From JBMDXB01 sp048594885 (GTDB taxonomy: Bacteria > Acidobacteriota > Vicinamibacteria > Vicinamibacterales > 2-12-FULL-66-21), in assembly GCA_048594885.1 (NCBI GenBank), contig JBMDXB010000124.1:5835-69834 (forward strand): 64,000 nucleotides of DNA, given 5' to 3'. A model generated the notes under the pieces. That model made no database searches and had not been told where the DNA came from. It saw only the letters and a program-made list of their open reading frames with translations. Below are positions 6,577-15,061 of this stretch, one piece after another (position 1 is the first letter of the stretch; the number at the start of each line of letters is the position of its first letter). The position numbers and the translations under genes are program-made.

Positions 6577-8642
6577 AACGAGGAAGCCGTCCGCAGCGTC
6601 GCACGGCGGACCGAGAACGCGTCGTCGCCGGAAAAGACGAGATGCACCGTCTTGCCGTCGGCGCTCATCCACTTCGGGGGAAACGCGCTCGTTTCCCCCG
6701 GCCCCACATCCCACGCGTCCGTGTAGAACACCGTCGTCCACGGGCCCCACGGTTGCGGCGCGTCGTAGATTCCGAAGCCACCCTTGAAGCGCGCATCGGT
6801 TCCTGGATGGGTTTGCGACCAGAGGTACCGCCGCAGGCCGGCGTTGTAGGTGATGCCCGAGCGATACGCGCGGCCAGGATGCGTGAAGACGGCGCCGCGT
6901 TCGGCGATGTCGCGCGTCCACACGGGCTGATGTTGCGCGTCAACAGCCGCGAGGAATTCATAGGCTGCGCGATCGCGAAGGCGATCTTTCGGCACGCGCG
7001 TAAGGACCATGCGGTCGGCAGCCTCGTAGGCGCTGTCCGAATCGTGTGAGTACACGTAGACGAAGTTGTCCCGCGCGCCCGCGTAGTTACGGCCGAAATT
7101 GAGGAAGGTGGGGCAGCCGAAGCTGGTGGTGAACCGCCAGTCGCTCCAGATCCAGGTGACGCCGCGATCGCTCGACCACGCCAGTTGCGAGTTGCCCGCG
7201 TTGCGCGCCCACAGATGCAGCACGCCGTCGACCATCAGCAGCCCGCTGGCCTTTCGTCCCTTCGCGCCGTCGCCGCGCGTCTCGCCAGTCGGCGAACGGA
7301 TGTTGATGCCCGTGAATGCCGGAGGCATGCCGGTGATCTTCGCGAATCCCATGCTGAGTTTCTGCGGCGTACGCGGCATGAAACCGTTGCCGTCGCCGTA
7401 CGAAGCATAAAGCGCGTCGTCGTCACCCCACGTCATTGGCCAGTTGTCGCTGCCTCGAGCATCACGCGTGATGGTCTCGATCGGCGCCCACTCGACCGAG
7501 CTGATGACTGGACTCGGAGGATACGGCGCACGCGCGGCCGCTGCGACCACCGGCGTGAACAGCGACGCGTTGAGCATGTCGTGATGTTCCATCGACTCGC
7601 CGAGCGACGCACCGTTTCGGACGGCGATGAGATTCAACGACGGCACGACGAACACGACCTGATGTCCAGCCCCGGAGCCCCAGAACGCGTCGCGCGGTAG
7701 CGTTGGGTACTTGCCGTCGTGATTACTCCACCAGCCGATCGCGCCGTGGCCCGGCGTTCCCGCATCGGTCGTGACGAGACGAACCGTGTCGCTCGAGACG
7801 ATCGGCTTCCCGTCCCAGTCGCCCCGCCGCAGCATCAGCCGGCCGACGCGGGCGACGGCGCGCGCCGTGTAGCTGCCGCCGCCCCATGCGGCGACGAGCG
7901 GAAGCCCGTCGACGGCGTAGGTGGCGCCGTAGCCGATCGACCACTCGCTGTCGGCGACGCCGATCGGGCGCATGACGCGGTCGCGCAGTAACGTGCGCAC
8001 GTCCGTCGCCGGACCGCCGGCGAGCGTCGACGTGACCGCGTAGGTGAGCATCGCGATGCCGGGGTTGCTGTACTGGAACTTCTCGCCTGGCTCGAACGTG
8101 ATCGGCGCGAGGTCACGCGAGATCGTGAAAGGGTCGCGCGGCGGGTCGAGACGCTTCCAGAAGTCGCCCTTCCATCCCGTGAGCTTCTCGTGCGGCACGT
8201 GATCGTCTTCTTCCGCGTCGGCGATACCGGAGGTGTGCGATCCGAGATGCCGCAGCGTGATGCGCGACTTCCGCGGGTCGTCCTTCCATTTCGGCACGAA
8301 CGTCGCCACGCGATCGTCGAGCGTGAGCCGCCGATCGGTCAGCGCGACAGCCATGGAGACGCCGCCGACGAGCGCCTTGGCCATCGACGCGGTGTAGTGC
8401 TTCGCCGCCGCCGAGTGTCCCTCCGCGTACCACTCGCGGACGATCCGGTCGTTGCGGATGACGAGGAGCGCCTTCGTGCCCGAGTGCGAGAGGCGGACCT
8501 GGAGTTCGTCGAGCGCTGCACTCGACATGCCCTGACTTTCCGGCGTCGCCGCCTCCCACTCGAACGGCTGCACGGCGGGCGTCGAGGCGAGCGTCGCCAG
8601 GCACACCGCGGCGAGCGCGACGACTGCGACTACGAGCCTCAT
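6573..8642 (-). CDS. Secreted class C beta-lactamase-like serine hydrolase fused to a DUF4185-type domain
   Basis: A 689-residue protein with a signal peptide. Residues about 30-370 form a beta-lactamase/6-aminohexanoate-dimer-hydrolase domain with SMAK at 86-89 (the SxxK nucleophile motif) and YSN at 191-193. From about residue 385 to the end, the sequence matches DUF4185, a five-bladed, sialidase-like fold: DNWPMTWGDDDALYASYGDG, WSSDRGVTW, FLNFGRNY and FPPKWMSADGKTVHLVFSGDD. The fusion suggests a hydrolase held by, or working with, a carbohydrate- or ligand-binding module outside the cell. Both domains look intact. The substrate is unknown. Confidence 0.78.
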   Translation of the reverse strand: MRLVVAVVALAAVCLATLASTPAVQPFEWEAATPESQGMSSAALDELQVRLSHSGTKALLVIRNDRIVREWYAEGHSAAAKHYTASMAKALVGGVSMAVALTDRRLTLDDRVATFVPKWKDDPRKSRITLRHLGSHTSGIADAEEDDHVPHEKLTGWKGDFWKRLDPPRDPFTISRDLAPITFEPGEKFQYSNPGIAMLTYAVTSTLAGGPATDVRTLLRDRVMRPIGVADSEWSIGYGATYAVDGLPLVAAWGGGSYTARAVARVGRLMLRRGDWDGKPIVSSDTVRLVTTDAGTPGHGAIGWWSNHDGKYPTLPRDAFWGSGAGHQVVFVVPSLNLIAVRNGASLGESMEHHDMLNASLFTPVVAAAARAPYPPSPVISSVEWAPIETITRDARGSDNWPMTWGDDDALYASYGDGNGFMPRTPQKLSMGFAKITGMPPAFTGINIRSPTGETRGDGAKGRKASGLLMVDGVLHLWARNAGNSQLAWSSDRGVTWIWSDWRFTTSFGCPTFLNFGRNYAGARDNFVYVYSHDSDSAYEAADRMVLTRVPKDRLRDRAAYEFLAAVDAQHQPVWTRDIAERGAVFTHPGRAYRSGITYNAGLRRYLWSQTHPGTDARFKGGFGIYDAPQPWGPWTTVFYTDAWDVGPGETSAFPPKWMSADGKTVHLVFSGDDAFSVRRATLRTASSF

Positions 8643-8662
8643 ACAGGCCTCCCTGGCAGGAA

Positions 8663-9286
8663 TCAGTAGCGAAGAACGAGACCGACGCTCGCCGTCCAGA
8701 AGCTGAGATGCTCCCGGGCGAAGGACTCACCGGACGTATCGGCGGGCTGCAGATTGCTGTAGTAGCGCACATCGAAGCGGACGCCGGTAGACACCGAAAG
8801 AAAGCCCGTTGCGCCGCCGCCGGCATTCCAGCCGAGGATGTTCCGCGTGATGGGGAACACCCCGAAATTATCGCGCTGTGACGCGTGAAGCAGCCCGAGG
8901 CCGCCCGAGACGAACGGCCGCAGCCCGTACTCGTTCCACTCGCGCGGCGTGGCGAAGATCACGTTCCCCATGAGTCCGAGAACACGACTGGAGAGCACGC
9001 GGGGTTCCAGGATGTCGGGTTCGGAGATTGGGTTCGGATCCGTGCCCTCGAAGAAACCTGGGACGTACACGAACAACGCCTCGATGCCGAGCGGGTACTT
9101 GCCAATGCGCGACACCGCCACACCGTAATGCGTGCGCGTCTTTTCCGCACCCGTCTCGAGGTCGACGATCGTGGTGCTCCCGCCGAAAGTAGCGCCGAGG
9201 AAAGGCGTGAAATGCCAGTCTGCCGAGGCGGGCGTGGCCAGAGCCGTCAGGACGAGGATCCACGTGCAGACGCGGAGCGCCTTCAA
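8663..9286 (-). CDS. Outer-membrane beta-barrel protein
   Basis: A 207-residue protein ending in LVLRY, with a signal peptide (KALRVCTWILVLTALATPASA) and a barrel pattern (LSFWTASVGLVLRY, RPFVSGGLGLLHAS). I chose a TTG start at 9286 because AGAGG lies upstream at a workable distance and no ATG or GTG gives the signal peptide. The start is 13 bp after the stop of the degenerate serine hydrolase gene, so the two probably form an operon. No further function can be assigned. Confidence 0.58.
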   Translation of the reverse strand: MKALRVCTWILVLTALATPASADWHFTPFLGATFGGSTTIVDLETGAEKTRTHYGVAVSRIGKYPLGIEALFVYVPGFFEGTDPNPISEPDILEPRVLSSRVLGLMGNVIFATPREWNEYGLRPFVSGGLGLLHASQRDNFGVFPITRNILGWNAGGGATGFLSVSTGVRFDVRYYSNLQPADTSGESFAREHLSFWTASVGLVLRY

Positions 9287-9299
9287 CGAACGGGATCCT

Positions 9300-10400
9300 C
9301 TACGTGAACATCCGCAGGAACAGCGTGGCGAAGACCGACTTGGTGACGTCTCCCGCGGAGAGCTGGTACGGCGCGACGAGGCGGTCGCTGTTGGCGAGCA
9401 GCACGAACGTGAGCCGCCGCGCGGGCAGCTTGATGTAGAGCGCCGAATACGCATTCGGAATGTTGCCGAAGTGCCAGACAACCGGCTCGCCCTTGTAGGT
9501 CTGCACGAACCAGCCGAGCCCCGTCGGGAGCATCAGGCCGTCCTTGCCCGGCAGCGGACGCCAGGCCGCCGCCCACGTCGAGTCGAGCAGCAGCGGCACC
9601 TCGGTTTCGAGTCCCTCCCGGATGTTGACCGCCTGATCGAACCGCGCGAGGTCGCGAACGGTCGTGACGAGCCCGGCGGCTGCGTTGACGCCGTGCGGCG
9701 GCGGCAGCTCGGAGCGGACCGCCTTGCCCTTCTTGTCGATTCGATAGGGAACCGCGAGCCGCTCGAGCACTCCCTTGTAGCGCTCGAGCATCGCCGGATC
9801 CCACATCTCCTCCGGTACGACGCTGCTGTTCTGAAGGTCGGTGCCGGGCACGGAGTCGCGCATGGCCATCCGCTCGAGAATGCGGTGCGACACGCTCTTC
9901 CGGTACGCCTGCGGCGCGCACCATTCCATCGCAAACGTCAGCTGCGCGAACCGCTCGGGATCGTACCTGAACGTTCCGCCGTTCGAGTCCGGCGCCGCAT
10001 GGCTCAGGACCTGGCGCAGGGTCGCCTGGTCTTCCAGCTTCGCGCCGTACCGCGCTGCCCCATCGTCGAGTGCAAAGCGCCGCTGCTCGACGCATTGGAG
10101 GAGCAGGACGGATGCAACCGCCTGGCTGATGTCGCCGACGAGGTACGGGGTGTCGGGCGTTGCGTGGATGCGCGCCTCGACGTCCTGGAAGCCGAAGCCG
10201 CGCTCCCAGACGATCTCGCGATCCTGGATGACGGCCGCGGACATGCCGGGAATGCCGGCCTGCTGCCGCAGGAGCTCCAGGTACGCCTCGAATGCCGTCG
10301 ACGGAAACGGCCCGGCAGCTGGATTCTGTGCCGACAGCCGGAGGCCGGCCCCGAGCAACAGGGCGACGGCAATAGCGAGCGAACCGCGCTTGAGGGTCAT
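9300..10400 (-). CDS. Secreted beta-lactamase-fold protein with degenerate active site (probable pseudoenzyme)
   Basis: A 366-residue protein with a signal peptide and the overall pattern of class C beta-lactamase-like serine hydrolases (IPGMSAAVIQDREIVWERGFG; LVTTVRDLARFDQAV; FGNIPNAYSALYIKLP). The catalytic motifs are altered. Where the family has SxxK, this has DISQ at 90-93, so the Ser is Asp and the Lys is Gln. Where the family has YSN, this has YDP at 146-148. The frame is intact over the whole domain, so it looks like a maintained non-catalytic relative rather than decay. Compare the intact STTK/YSN paralogue at 31073-32452. Confidence 0.75.
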   Translation of the reverse strand: MTLKRGSLAIAVALLLGAGLRLSAQNPAAGPFPSTAFEAYLELLRQQAGIPGMSAAVIQDREIVWERGFGFQDVEARIHATPDTPYLVGDISQAVASVLLLQCVEQRRFALDDGAARYGAKLEDQATLRQVLSHAAPDSNGGTFRYDPERFAQLTFAMEWCAPQAYRKSVSHRILERMAMRDSVPGTDLQNSSVVPEEMWDPAMLERYKGVLERLAVPYRIDKKGKAVRSELPPPHGVNAAAGLVTTVRDLARFDQAVNIREGLETEVPLLLDSTWAAAWRPLPGKDGLMLPTGLGWFVQTYKGEPVVWHFGNIPNAYSALYIKLPARRLTFVLLANSDRLVAPYQLSAGDVTKSVFATLFLRMFT

Positions 10401-10480
10401 GGGAACGCCAGACCCAAGTTTAGCTGAGGTACCGCCGATTGGCTATCCCGGCCCGTAGGGAGGAAACGGCCGGGCTCGGA

Positions 10481-11038
10481 CTATCTGAGCACCGGCGCGT
10501 CCTGCCGCGCGCGGACCTCGGCGACGATCAACTCCACCAGCTCCGTCGCGCTCATTCGACTCAAGGTGGCGCCGCTCAGGTCGCTGAGCTCGTAGGCCCG
10601 CACGATGTTGACAAGATGCCACTGTGCCAGCGCCGCGAGTTGCGCGCGCAGCGTCGCCTCGCCCTTGCGGAACACCGAGAACGGGTTGAGCACGGCCTCG
10701 CCGCGCGCGGGCGGCGGCACAGGCTCCGGAGCCGGGCCGTCGTACGCCGGCGTCGGCTGTGGCTCGGCGGGTGCGCGTTCCAGCGGCTTCAGCGCGCGCC
10801 GCAGCGCGCCCTCGAGGTACACCGGCGTCAGACCGGTCGCCCAGTACATCGTGTCGCCGCGATTGGGCTGTGTCGTCTCGCGGCCGGAGCGCAGCACTTC
10901 ACCGCCGGTCGTTCTTACAAACTCGATCCACCCTTGCCACAATCCATTTTCGCCTTCGCTGCCGCACGCACGGGCGATATATCGCTGCCCGTCTGGCCCG
11001 ACGACGGGATCACTGAATTCGACGAGAACTTCGGCCAT
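10481..11038 (-). CDS. Conserved hypothetical protein
   Basis: A 185-residue cytoplasmic protein with no recognised catalytic motif. The N-terminal part (VLVEFSDPVVGPDGQRYIARACGSE..GLWQGWIEF) and RETTQPNRGDTMYWATGLTPVYLEGALRRAL look like a conserved domain. A Pro-rich linker at about 97-115 precedes a helical C-terminus. I chose the ATG at 11038 because a G-rich ribosome-like sequence precedes it; the frame is open to 11062. It follows the penicillin acylase gene on the same strand. Confidence 0.6.
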   Translation of the reverse strand: MAEVLVEFSDPVVGPDGQRYIARACGSEGENGLWQGWIEFVRTTGGEVLRSGRETTQPNRGDTMYWATGLTPVYLEGALRRALKPLERAPAEPQPTPAYDGPAPEPVPPPARGEAVLNPFSVFRKGEATLRAQLAALAQWHLVNIVRAYELSDLSGATLSRMSATELVELIVAEVRARQDAPVLR

Positions 11039-11083
11039 AGACCCCCCGCATGGCATGTGCAACTCGAGGGCCAGCCCGGCGCG

Positions 11084-13381
11084 TCATTTCGAGGCCGATG
11101 GCCTCAGCGTCAGCCGGTGCGCCGCACGCGCCTCGACTGCCTTCCGCGTGTACACGAGGGGAAAGTATTCATTGTCGGCCCACAGCGCGAGCAGGTTGCC
11201 GTAGAACGGACTTTCCGGCTGCGCTGATTGTCCCGGCGTGTTCGTGACGACGGAGTTGTCCCAGTTGGAGACGTCGAGGACCTCGCGGTACGAGGCGCCG
11301 TCGGCGGCGACGGTACCGGCACCGCCGGGCCGCTCGACGGATGGCAGATCGAAGGCCTTGACGAAGGGGTGCGCAAACGCCCGCTGATGCATGCGCCCCC
11401 AGCGCCACGTTCGCCAGTCCGAGCCCATGCGCTCGGTGAGCTGCTGGAGCGCGCGCTGCAGTTGACGCTCGACAGCGGCCGGCGATCGGTCGGTGTTCGC
11501 CGGCGTCTGACCGCGGCCGCCGCGTCCGCCGGATTCGAGCGCACGCCATGTCTCATAGAGGGCCGCGGCCGCGCTGTCGCGGGTGTAGACGCCATCCCAG
11601 CTCGCGAGTATCGCGCGTGCGCGCTCGACGTCCGCGTCCGATGCGGTCCAACCGCGGAACAGCGCGCGATCCGCCGCTGCGCGCAATGAGTGCGCGTCGT
11701 TCTGCATGCGCTGATGATCGGCCAGTGAGTACTTCTTCGCTGACGTGATGAGCTCACGCAGCCGAGTGATGCGATCGAACCGCGTATCAGCGTTCTTGAA
11801 CATGATGGGTGGCGAGTAGCCGGCGGGATGGATGTTGTGGTTCGCGGTCACGATGAAGCCGCGTGACGGATTCAGCTCGCGCGGCAGATCGCGTCTGAAT
11901 CCCTGCCACTCGTACTTCCCGGTGCCGGGCACTGGCAGACGGCCGCTCCATCCTTTGCGCGACGGCGTCAGCGCCGACGCCTGCCAGGAGATGCTGCCGT
12001 CCACGTCACCGCAAATCAGGTTTTCCGACGGTGCCTTCCAGTACATCGCGGCATCGAGGAACTCGCGGCAGTTGCGGCTCTGCGACAGCCGCAGCCCGGC
12101 GAGGTACGGCGCCGTGCCCGGCTCGTGGAGCGCGGATTTGAGTGCGTACGCGAAGTTACGTTTGCGGTCCTCGTGGAAGATCGGTCCGTGGCGGCTGAAT
12201 TTCAGCTCGACGACTTCAAGACGCCGTCCCTTGACGGTTATCTCCTCTTTCACGACTCGCAGTGGTTCCCATTTGCCGTTCCACAGCACTTCGTTCGCGT
12301 TCGCCGGATTCAGCGTTTCGACGAACACATCGTGCTGATCGGTGCCGACGATCGTGAGGCCCCATGCAAGCCGATCGTTGTGCCCGATCGCGACGCCGAG
12401 AAACGGCGGCTCCGACGCGCCGATCGCGTTCCAGCCCGGGGCGTTGAGGTGAACGATGTAGCGTAGCGACGGATTGCCGACCTCGCGATGCGGATCGTTG
12501 GCGACCACCGGCCTGCCGGTCGCCGACAAGGCGCCGCTCAGGACCCAGTTGTTGGAGCCCGGCTGCGGCACCGACGTGTCCGGCGCGTCGCCGGTGGTCT
12601 CGGTCAGCGATTGATAGCGCGGGAGGATTTCCGGCCGCGGCGCGCCGCCGCGCCCTCGCTGCGTGCTCGCGACGACGTCGGCATCGATCGCGTCCACGTT
12701 GAGACCGTCGGGGACGCCGAGCTCGTCCCAGGGGTCGGGATTGCGCTGACGATTGGCTTCGGCGGCGCCGAGCCGCGCGACGCGCTGCGCGAGCTGCAGC
12801 TCCGCGGTCGCGTCGCCGAAGGCGATCTGCCGCAGCACCAGCGTCTCGATCGACCAGGGCTCCGGGCGGATGCCGGTGAGGACGAATTCCACCGGCAGGC
12901 GATCCGCTTGATCGCGGATGTATGCGTTCACGCCGGCAGTAAACGCCGTCATGATGCGGCGCGCGTCCGGGTGATAGCTCGTGAGCTCCGTATCGTCGAC
13001 GGGTCCGCGATACTTCAGCAGGCGTGTCTGGCGATCGCGCGCCAGCGCGCCGGGGCCGAGCACTTCTGCGAGCCGGCCCTCGGCGGCGCGGCGCCACATC
13101 TCCATCTGCCAGAGGCGATCCTGCGCGGCGACGTAACCCTGGGCGAAGTAGAGATCGTCGACCGACTGCGCGTAGATGTGCGGCACACCCCAGCGGTCGC
13201 GCAGCACCTGCACGTTCGCTCGCAGGCCGGCGACCGGCAGGTCCCCGTCGATCTTCGCGAGCGACTGCCGCGCGAGGTCTTTGAGCGAGGCCTGCTTCGG
13301 GACCGCCGGAGCGGTGAAGGTCACGACAGCAGCGCAGACGCACCAGGGGACGAGCAGCAGTGTGGGTCGCATGGGCGTCAT
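11084..13381 (-). CDS. Penicillin acylase family amidase (penicillin G/AHL acylase type)
   Basis: A 765-residue precursor with a signal peptide. The family plan is present: an alpha chain (VLRDRWGVPHIYAQSVDDLYFAQGYVAAQDRLWQMEMWRR), a spacer, then PQPGSNNWVLSG, where autocleavage leaves the catalytic Ser (about 276) at the N-terminus of the beta chain. Beta-chain signatures include VANDPHR, IGHNDRLAWGLT and SSWD-like residues near the end. These are periplasmic Ntn hydrolases that cut amide bonds such as those of N-acyl-homoserine lactones or beta-lactam side chains; the true substrate cannot be read from sequence. Nine bases downstream an alternative ATG exists. Confidence 0.88.
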   Translation of the reverse strand: MTPMRPTLLLVPWCVCAAVVTFTAPAVPKQASLKDLARQSLAKIDGDLPVAGLRANVQVLRDRWGVPHIYAQSVDDLYFAQGYVAAQDRLWQMEMWRRAAEGRLAEVLGPGALARDRQTRLLKYRGPVDDTELTSYHPDARRIMTAFTAGVNAYIRDQADRLPVEFVLTGIRPEPWSIETLVLRQIAFGDATAELQLAQRVARLGAAEANRQRNPDPWDELGVPDGLNVDAIDADVVASTQRGRGGAPRPEILPRYQSLTETTGDAPDTSVPQPGSNNWVLSGALSATGRPVVANDPHREVGNPSLRYIVHLNAPGWNAIGASEPPFLGVAIGHNDRLAWGLTIVGTDQHDVFVETLNPANANEVLWNGKWEPLRVVKEEITVKGRRLEVVELKFSRHGPIFHEDRKRNFAYALKSALHEPGTAPYLAGLRLSQSRNCREFLDAAMYWKAPSENLICGDVDGSISWQASALTPSRKGWSGRLPVPGTGKYEWQGFRRDLPRELNPSRGFIVTANHNIHPAGYSPPIMFKNADTRFDRITRLRELITSAKKYSLADHQRMQNDAHSLRAAADRALFRGWTASDADVERARAILASWDGVYTRDSAAAALYETWRALESGGRGGRGQTPANTDRSPAAVERQLQRALQQLTERMGSDWRTWRWGRMHQRAFAHPFVKAFDLPSVERPGGAGTVAADGASYREVLDVSNWDNSVVTNTPGQSAQPESPFYGNLLALWADNEYFPLVYTRKAVEARAAHRLTLRPSASK

Positions 13382-13431
13382 TCTAGCGGCGGCGGCATGT
13401 CGGCGGATGTTCGATATGCTTACGGGCGGAC

Positions 13432-13938
13432 ATGGCGAAACATCCCGAATTCTGGCTGAGTGGACCAGTCGAGGGCGTCAACCCGCTGCTGATGCCGGCG
13501 GCGCACGCGCTGCTCCAGACGCTGGAGGACGTGCAGGCGGCGACGGCCGATCTGACGATCGACGAACTCTGGAAGGCACCCGGCCCGGCGGCGCCGCTCG
13601 GCTTTCACCTGAAGCATCTCGCCGCGAGCACCGACCGGCTGATGACGTATGCGCGCGGCGAGCGGCTCAGCGACGCGCAGCGCGCGGCGCTTGCGGACGA
13701 GAAGTCGCCGGGCACGCCGCCAGCGGATGCGGCGACGCTGCTCGTGGTGCTGAAGTCGACAATCGATGGCGCGGTCGATCAGATTCGCGCGACGCCCGGC
13801 GACTCACTGCAGGAGCCGCGTCAGGTGGGCCGCTCGGCAATCTCGACGGTGATGGGCTTGATCTTCCACGCCGCGGAGCACTCGCAGCGCCACGCCGGGC
13901 AGGTCGTGACGACCGTCAAGATCATCCGTAGCGCGTGA
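13432..13938 (+). CDS. DinB-family protein
   Basis: A 168-residue helical-bundle protein. Metal-binding histidines of DinB/YfiT-like proteins are visible in GFHLKHLAAS (about 62-71) and HAAEHSQRHAGQ (about 145-156). Members bind a divalent metal and many are thiol-dependent transferases; no specific reaction can be assigned. The gene is divergent from the penicillin acylase with 50 bp between, and the repeat cluster at 13943 begins 4 bp after its stop. Confidence 0.8.
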   Translation: MAKHPEFWLSGPVEGVNPLLMPAAHALLQTLEDVQAATADLTIDELWKAPGPAAPLGFHLKHLAASTDRLMTYARGERLSDAQRAALADEKSPGTPPADAATLLVVLKSTIDGAVDQIRATPGDSLQEPRQVGRSAISTVMGLIFHAAEHSQRHAGQVVTTVKIIRSA

Positions 13939-13942
13939 CGCC

Positions 13943-14058
13943 AAAAAACCGTGACACTCACCGTTTTCGGAAATTGCGTACCCCCTGTGTTCTGTTTTGA
14001 GAAACGGTGAGTGTCACGGTTTTTCGCAATACGTAAAACGGTGAGTGTCACGGTTTTT
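13943..14058. repeat. Dispersed 17-bp repeat, locus 1 (three copies, one inverted)
   Basis: Three perfect copies of the core ACGGTGAGTGTCACGGT lie here: 13948-13964 on the minus strand, 14004-14020 and 14038-14054 on the plus strand. Each is flanked by A- and T-runs. The inverted copies can form a hairpin. The cluster fills the gap between the DinB-family gene and the VOC gene and ends 25 bp before the latter's ATG, so it will be in that gene's 5' leader or promoter. The same core occurs at 38220-38346 and 62269-62336. Confidence 0.9.
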
Positions 14059-14082
14059 GGGGGGCCGTGCGATGATGGCTCC

Positions 14083-15003
14083 ATGGCGAGGCGGATCGAT
14101 CCCCGCGTGGACATCGGCCACGTCCACTTGAAGGTCAGCGATCTCGAGCGCGCCATCACCTTCTACGCGGACGTCCTTGGCTTCGAGCTGATGCAGCGCT
14201 ACGGCTCGCAGGCCGCGTTTCTCAGCGCCGGCGGCTATCACCATCACGTCGGACTGAATACGTGGGAGAGCCACGGCGGCAACGCCCCGCCCCGCGGCAG
14301 CACCGGCCTCTACCACTTCGCCATCCGCTATCCCGATCGCGCCGCGCTTGGCGAGGCGCTGCGGCGATTGCAGGCGGCCGGCGTGCGTCTCGATGGCGCC
14401 AGCGATCACGGCGTCAGCGAAGCGCTCTACCTGCACGATCCGGACGGCAATGGCATCGAGCTGTACTGGGACCGCCCGCGCAGCGAATGGCCCAGAGCGG
14501 CCGACGGCTCGCTGCGCATGCAGACCGAGCCGCTCGACCTCGACGTGCTGCTCGCGGCCGCTGAGCAGGAGCGACCGCCGGCGCCCGCGGCCGGATATAC
14601 GCCGATGTCGGACGAGAGTCGCCAGATCCTGCGCGATCTTCGGACGCGGCTGCTGCACCTCCACAAGGCGCTGCTGGACGATACGCGCGTGGCCTACGAG
14701 ATGGATCGCGGGCGTGTGGGCTCGAACGCCAGCCTGCTGCAGCTCGTCATCAACGATCCGTGGTTCGCGTGGCTGCACTCGCTGTCCGAGATGGTCGTGC
14801 GCATCGACGAAACGCTCGAACCGGATGCGCCCGCGACCGAAACCGATGCGACGGCGCTCATCGAACAGGTCGAGCGCCTGCTCACTGCATCTGAAACCGG
14901 CGAAGGATTCCAGCGCCGCTACTACGAAGCCTTGCAGCGGCAGCCCGCCGTCGTCCTCGCGCACGCCGAGGTCCGGCGCGTGCTCAAGCGCAAATCTGAC
15001 TAA
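14083..15003 (+). CDS. VOC (glyoxalase/extradiol dioxygenase-fold) protein fused to a helical C-terminal domain
   Basis: A 306-residue protein. Residues 1-150 are a vicinal-oxygen-chelate domain like catechol-2,3-dioxygenase CatE: IGHVHLKVSDLERAITFYADVLGFEL, GGYHHHVGLNTW, GLYHFAIRYPD and LYLHDPDGNGIELYWDRP, with metal-ligand-type His and Glu. From about residue 190 a second, all-helical domain follows (LRDLRTRLLHLHKALLDDTRVAYEM, LLQLVINDPWFAWLHSLSEMVVRIDE, VVLAHAEVRRVL), which I recall as a stand-alone small protein in other bacteria. I chose the ATG at 14083; an upstream start would translate the 17-bp repeat. Confidence 0.75.
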   Translation: MARRIDPRVDIGHVHLKVSDLERAITFYADVLGFELMQRYGSQAAFLSAGGYHHHVGLNTWESHGGNAPPRGSTGLYHFAIRYPDRAALGEALRRLQAAGVRLDGASDHGVSEALYLHDPDGNGIELYWDRPRSEWPRAADGSLRMQTEPLDLDVLLAAAEQERPPAPAAGYTPMSDESRQILRDLRTRLLHLHKALLDDTRVAYEMDRGRVGSNASLLQLVINDPWFAWLHSLSEMVVRIDETLEPDAPATETDATALIEQVERLLTASETGEGFQRRYYEALQRQPAVVLAHAEVRRVLKRKSD

Positions 15004-15061
15004 CCGGTGCCTCGGCTGGAATGGCGCCGAACATGCGCACTCGCGCTATGATCGGCGGCAC

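Noticed and set aside
9132..10427. Long open frame on the plus strand opposite the degenerate serine hydrolase
   Set aside because: High GC makes long antisense frames common. It has no signal, domain or ribosome site, while the minus-strand frame has clear family motifs.
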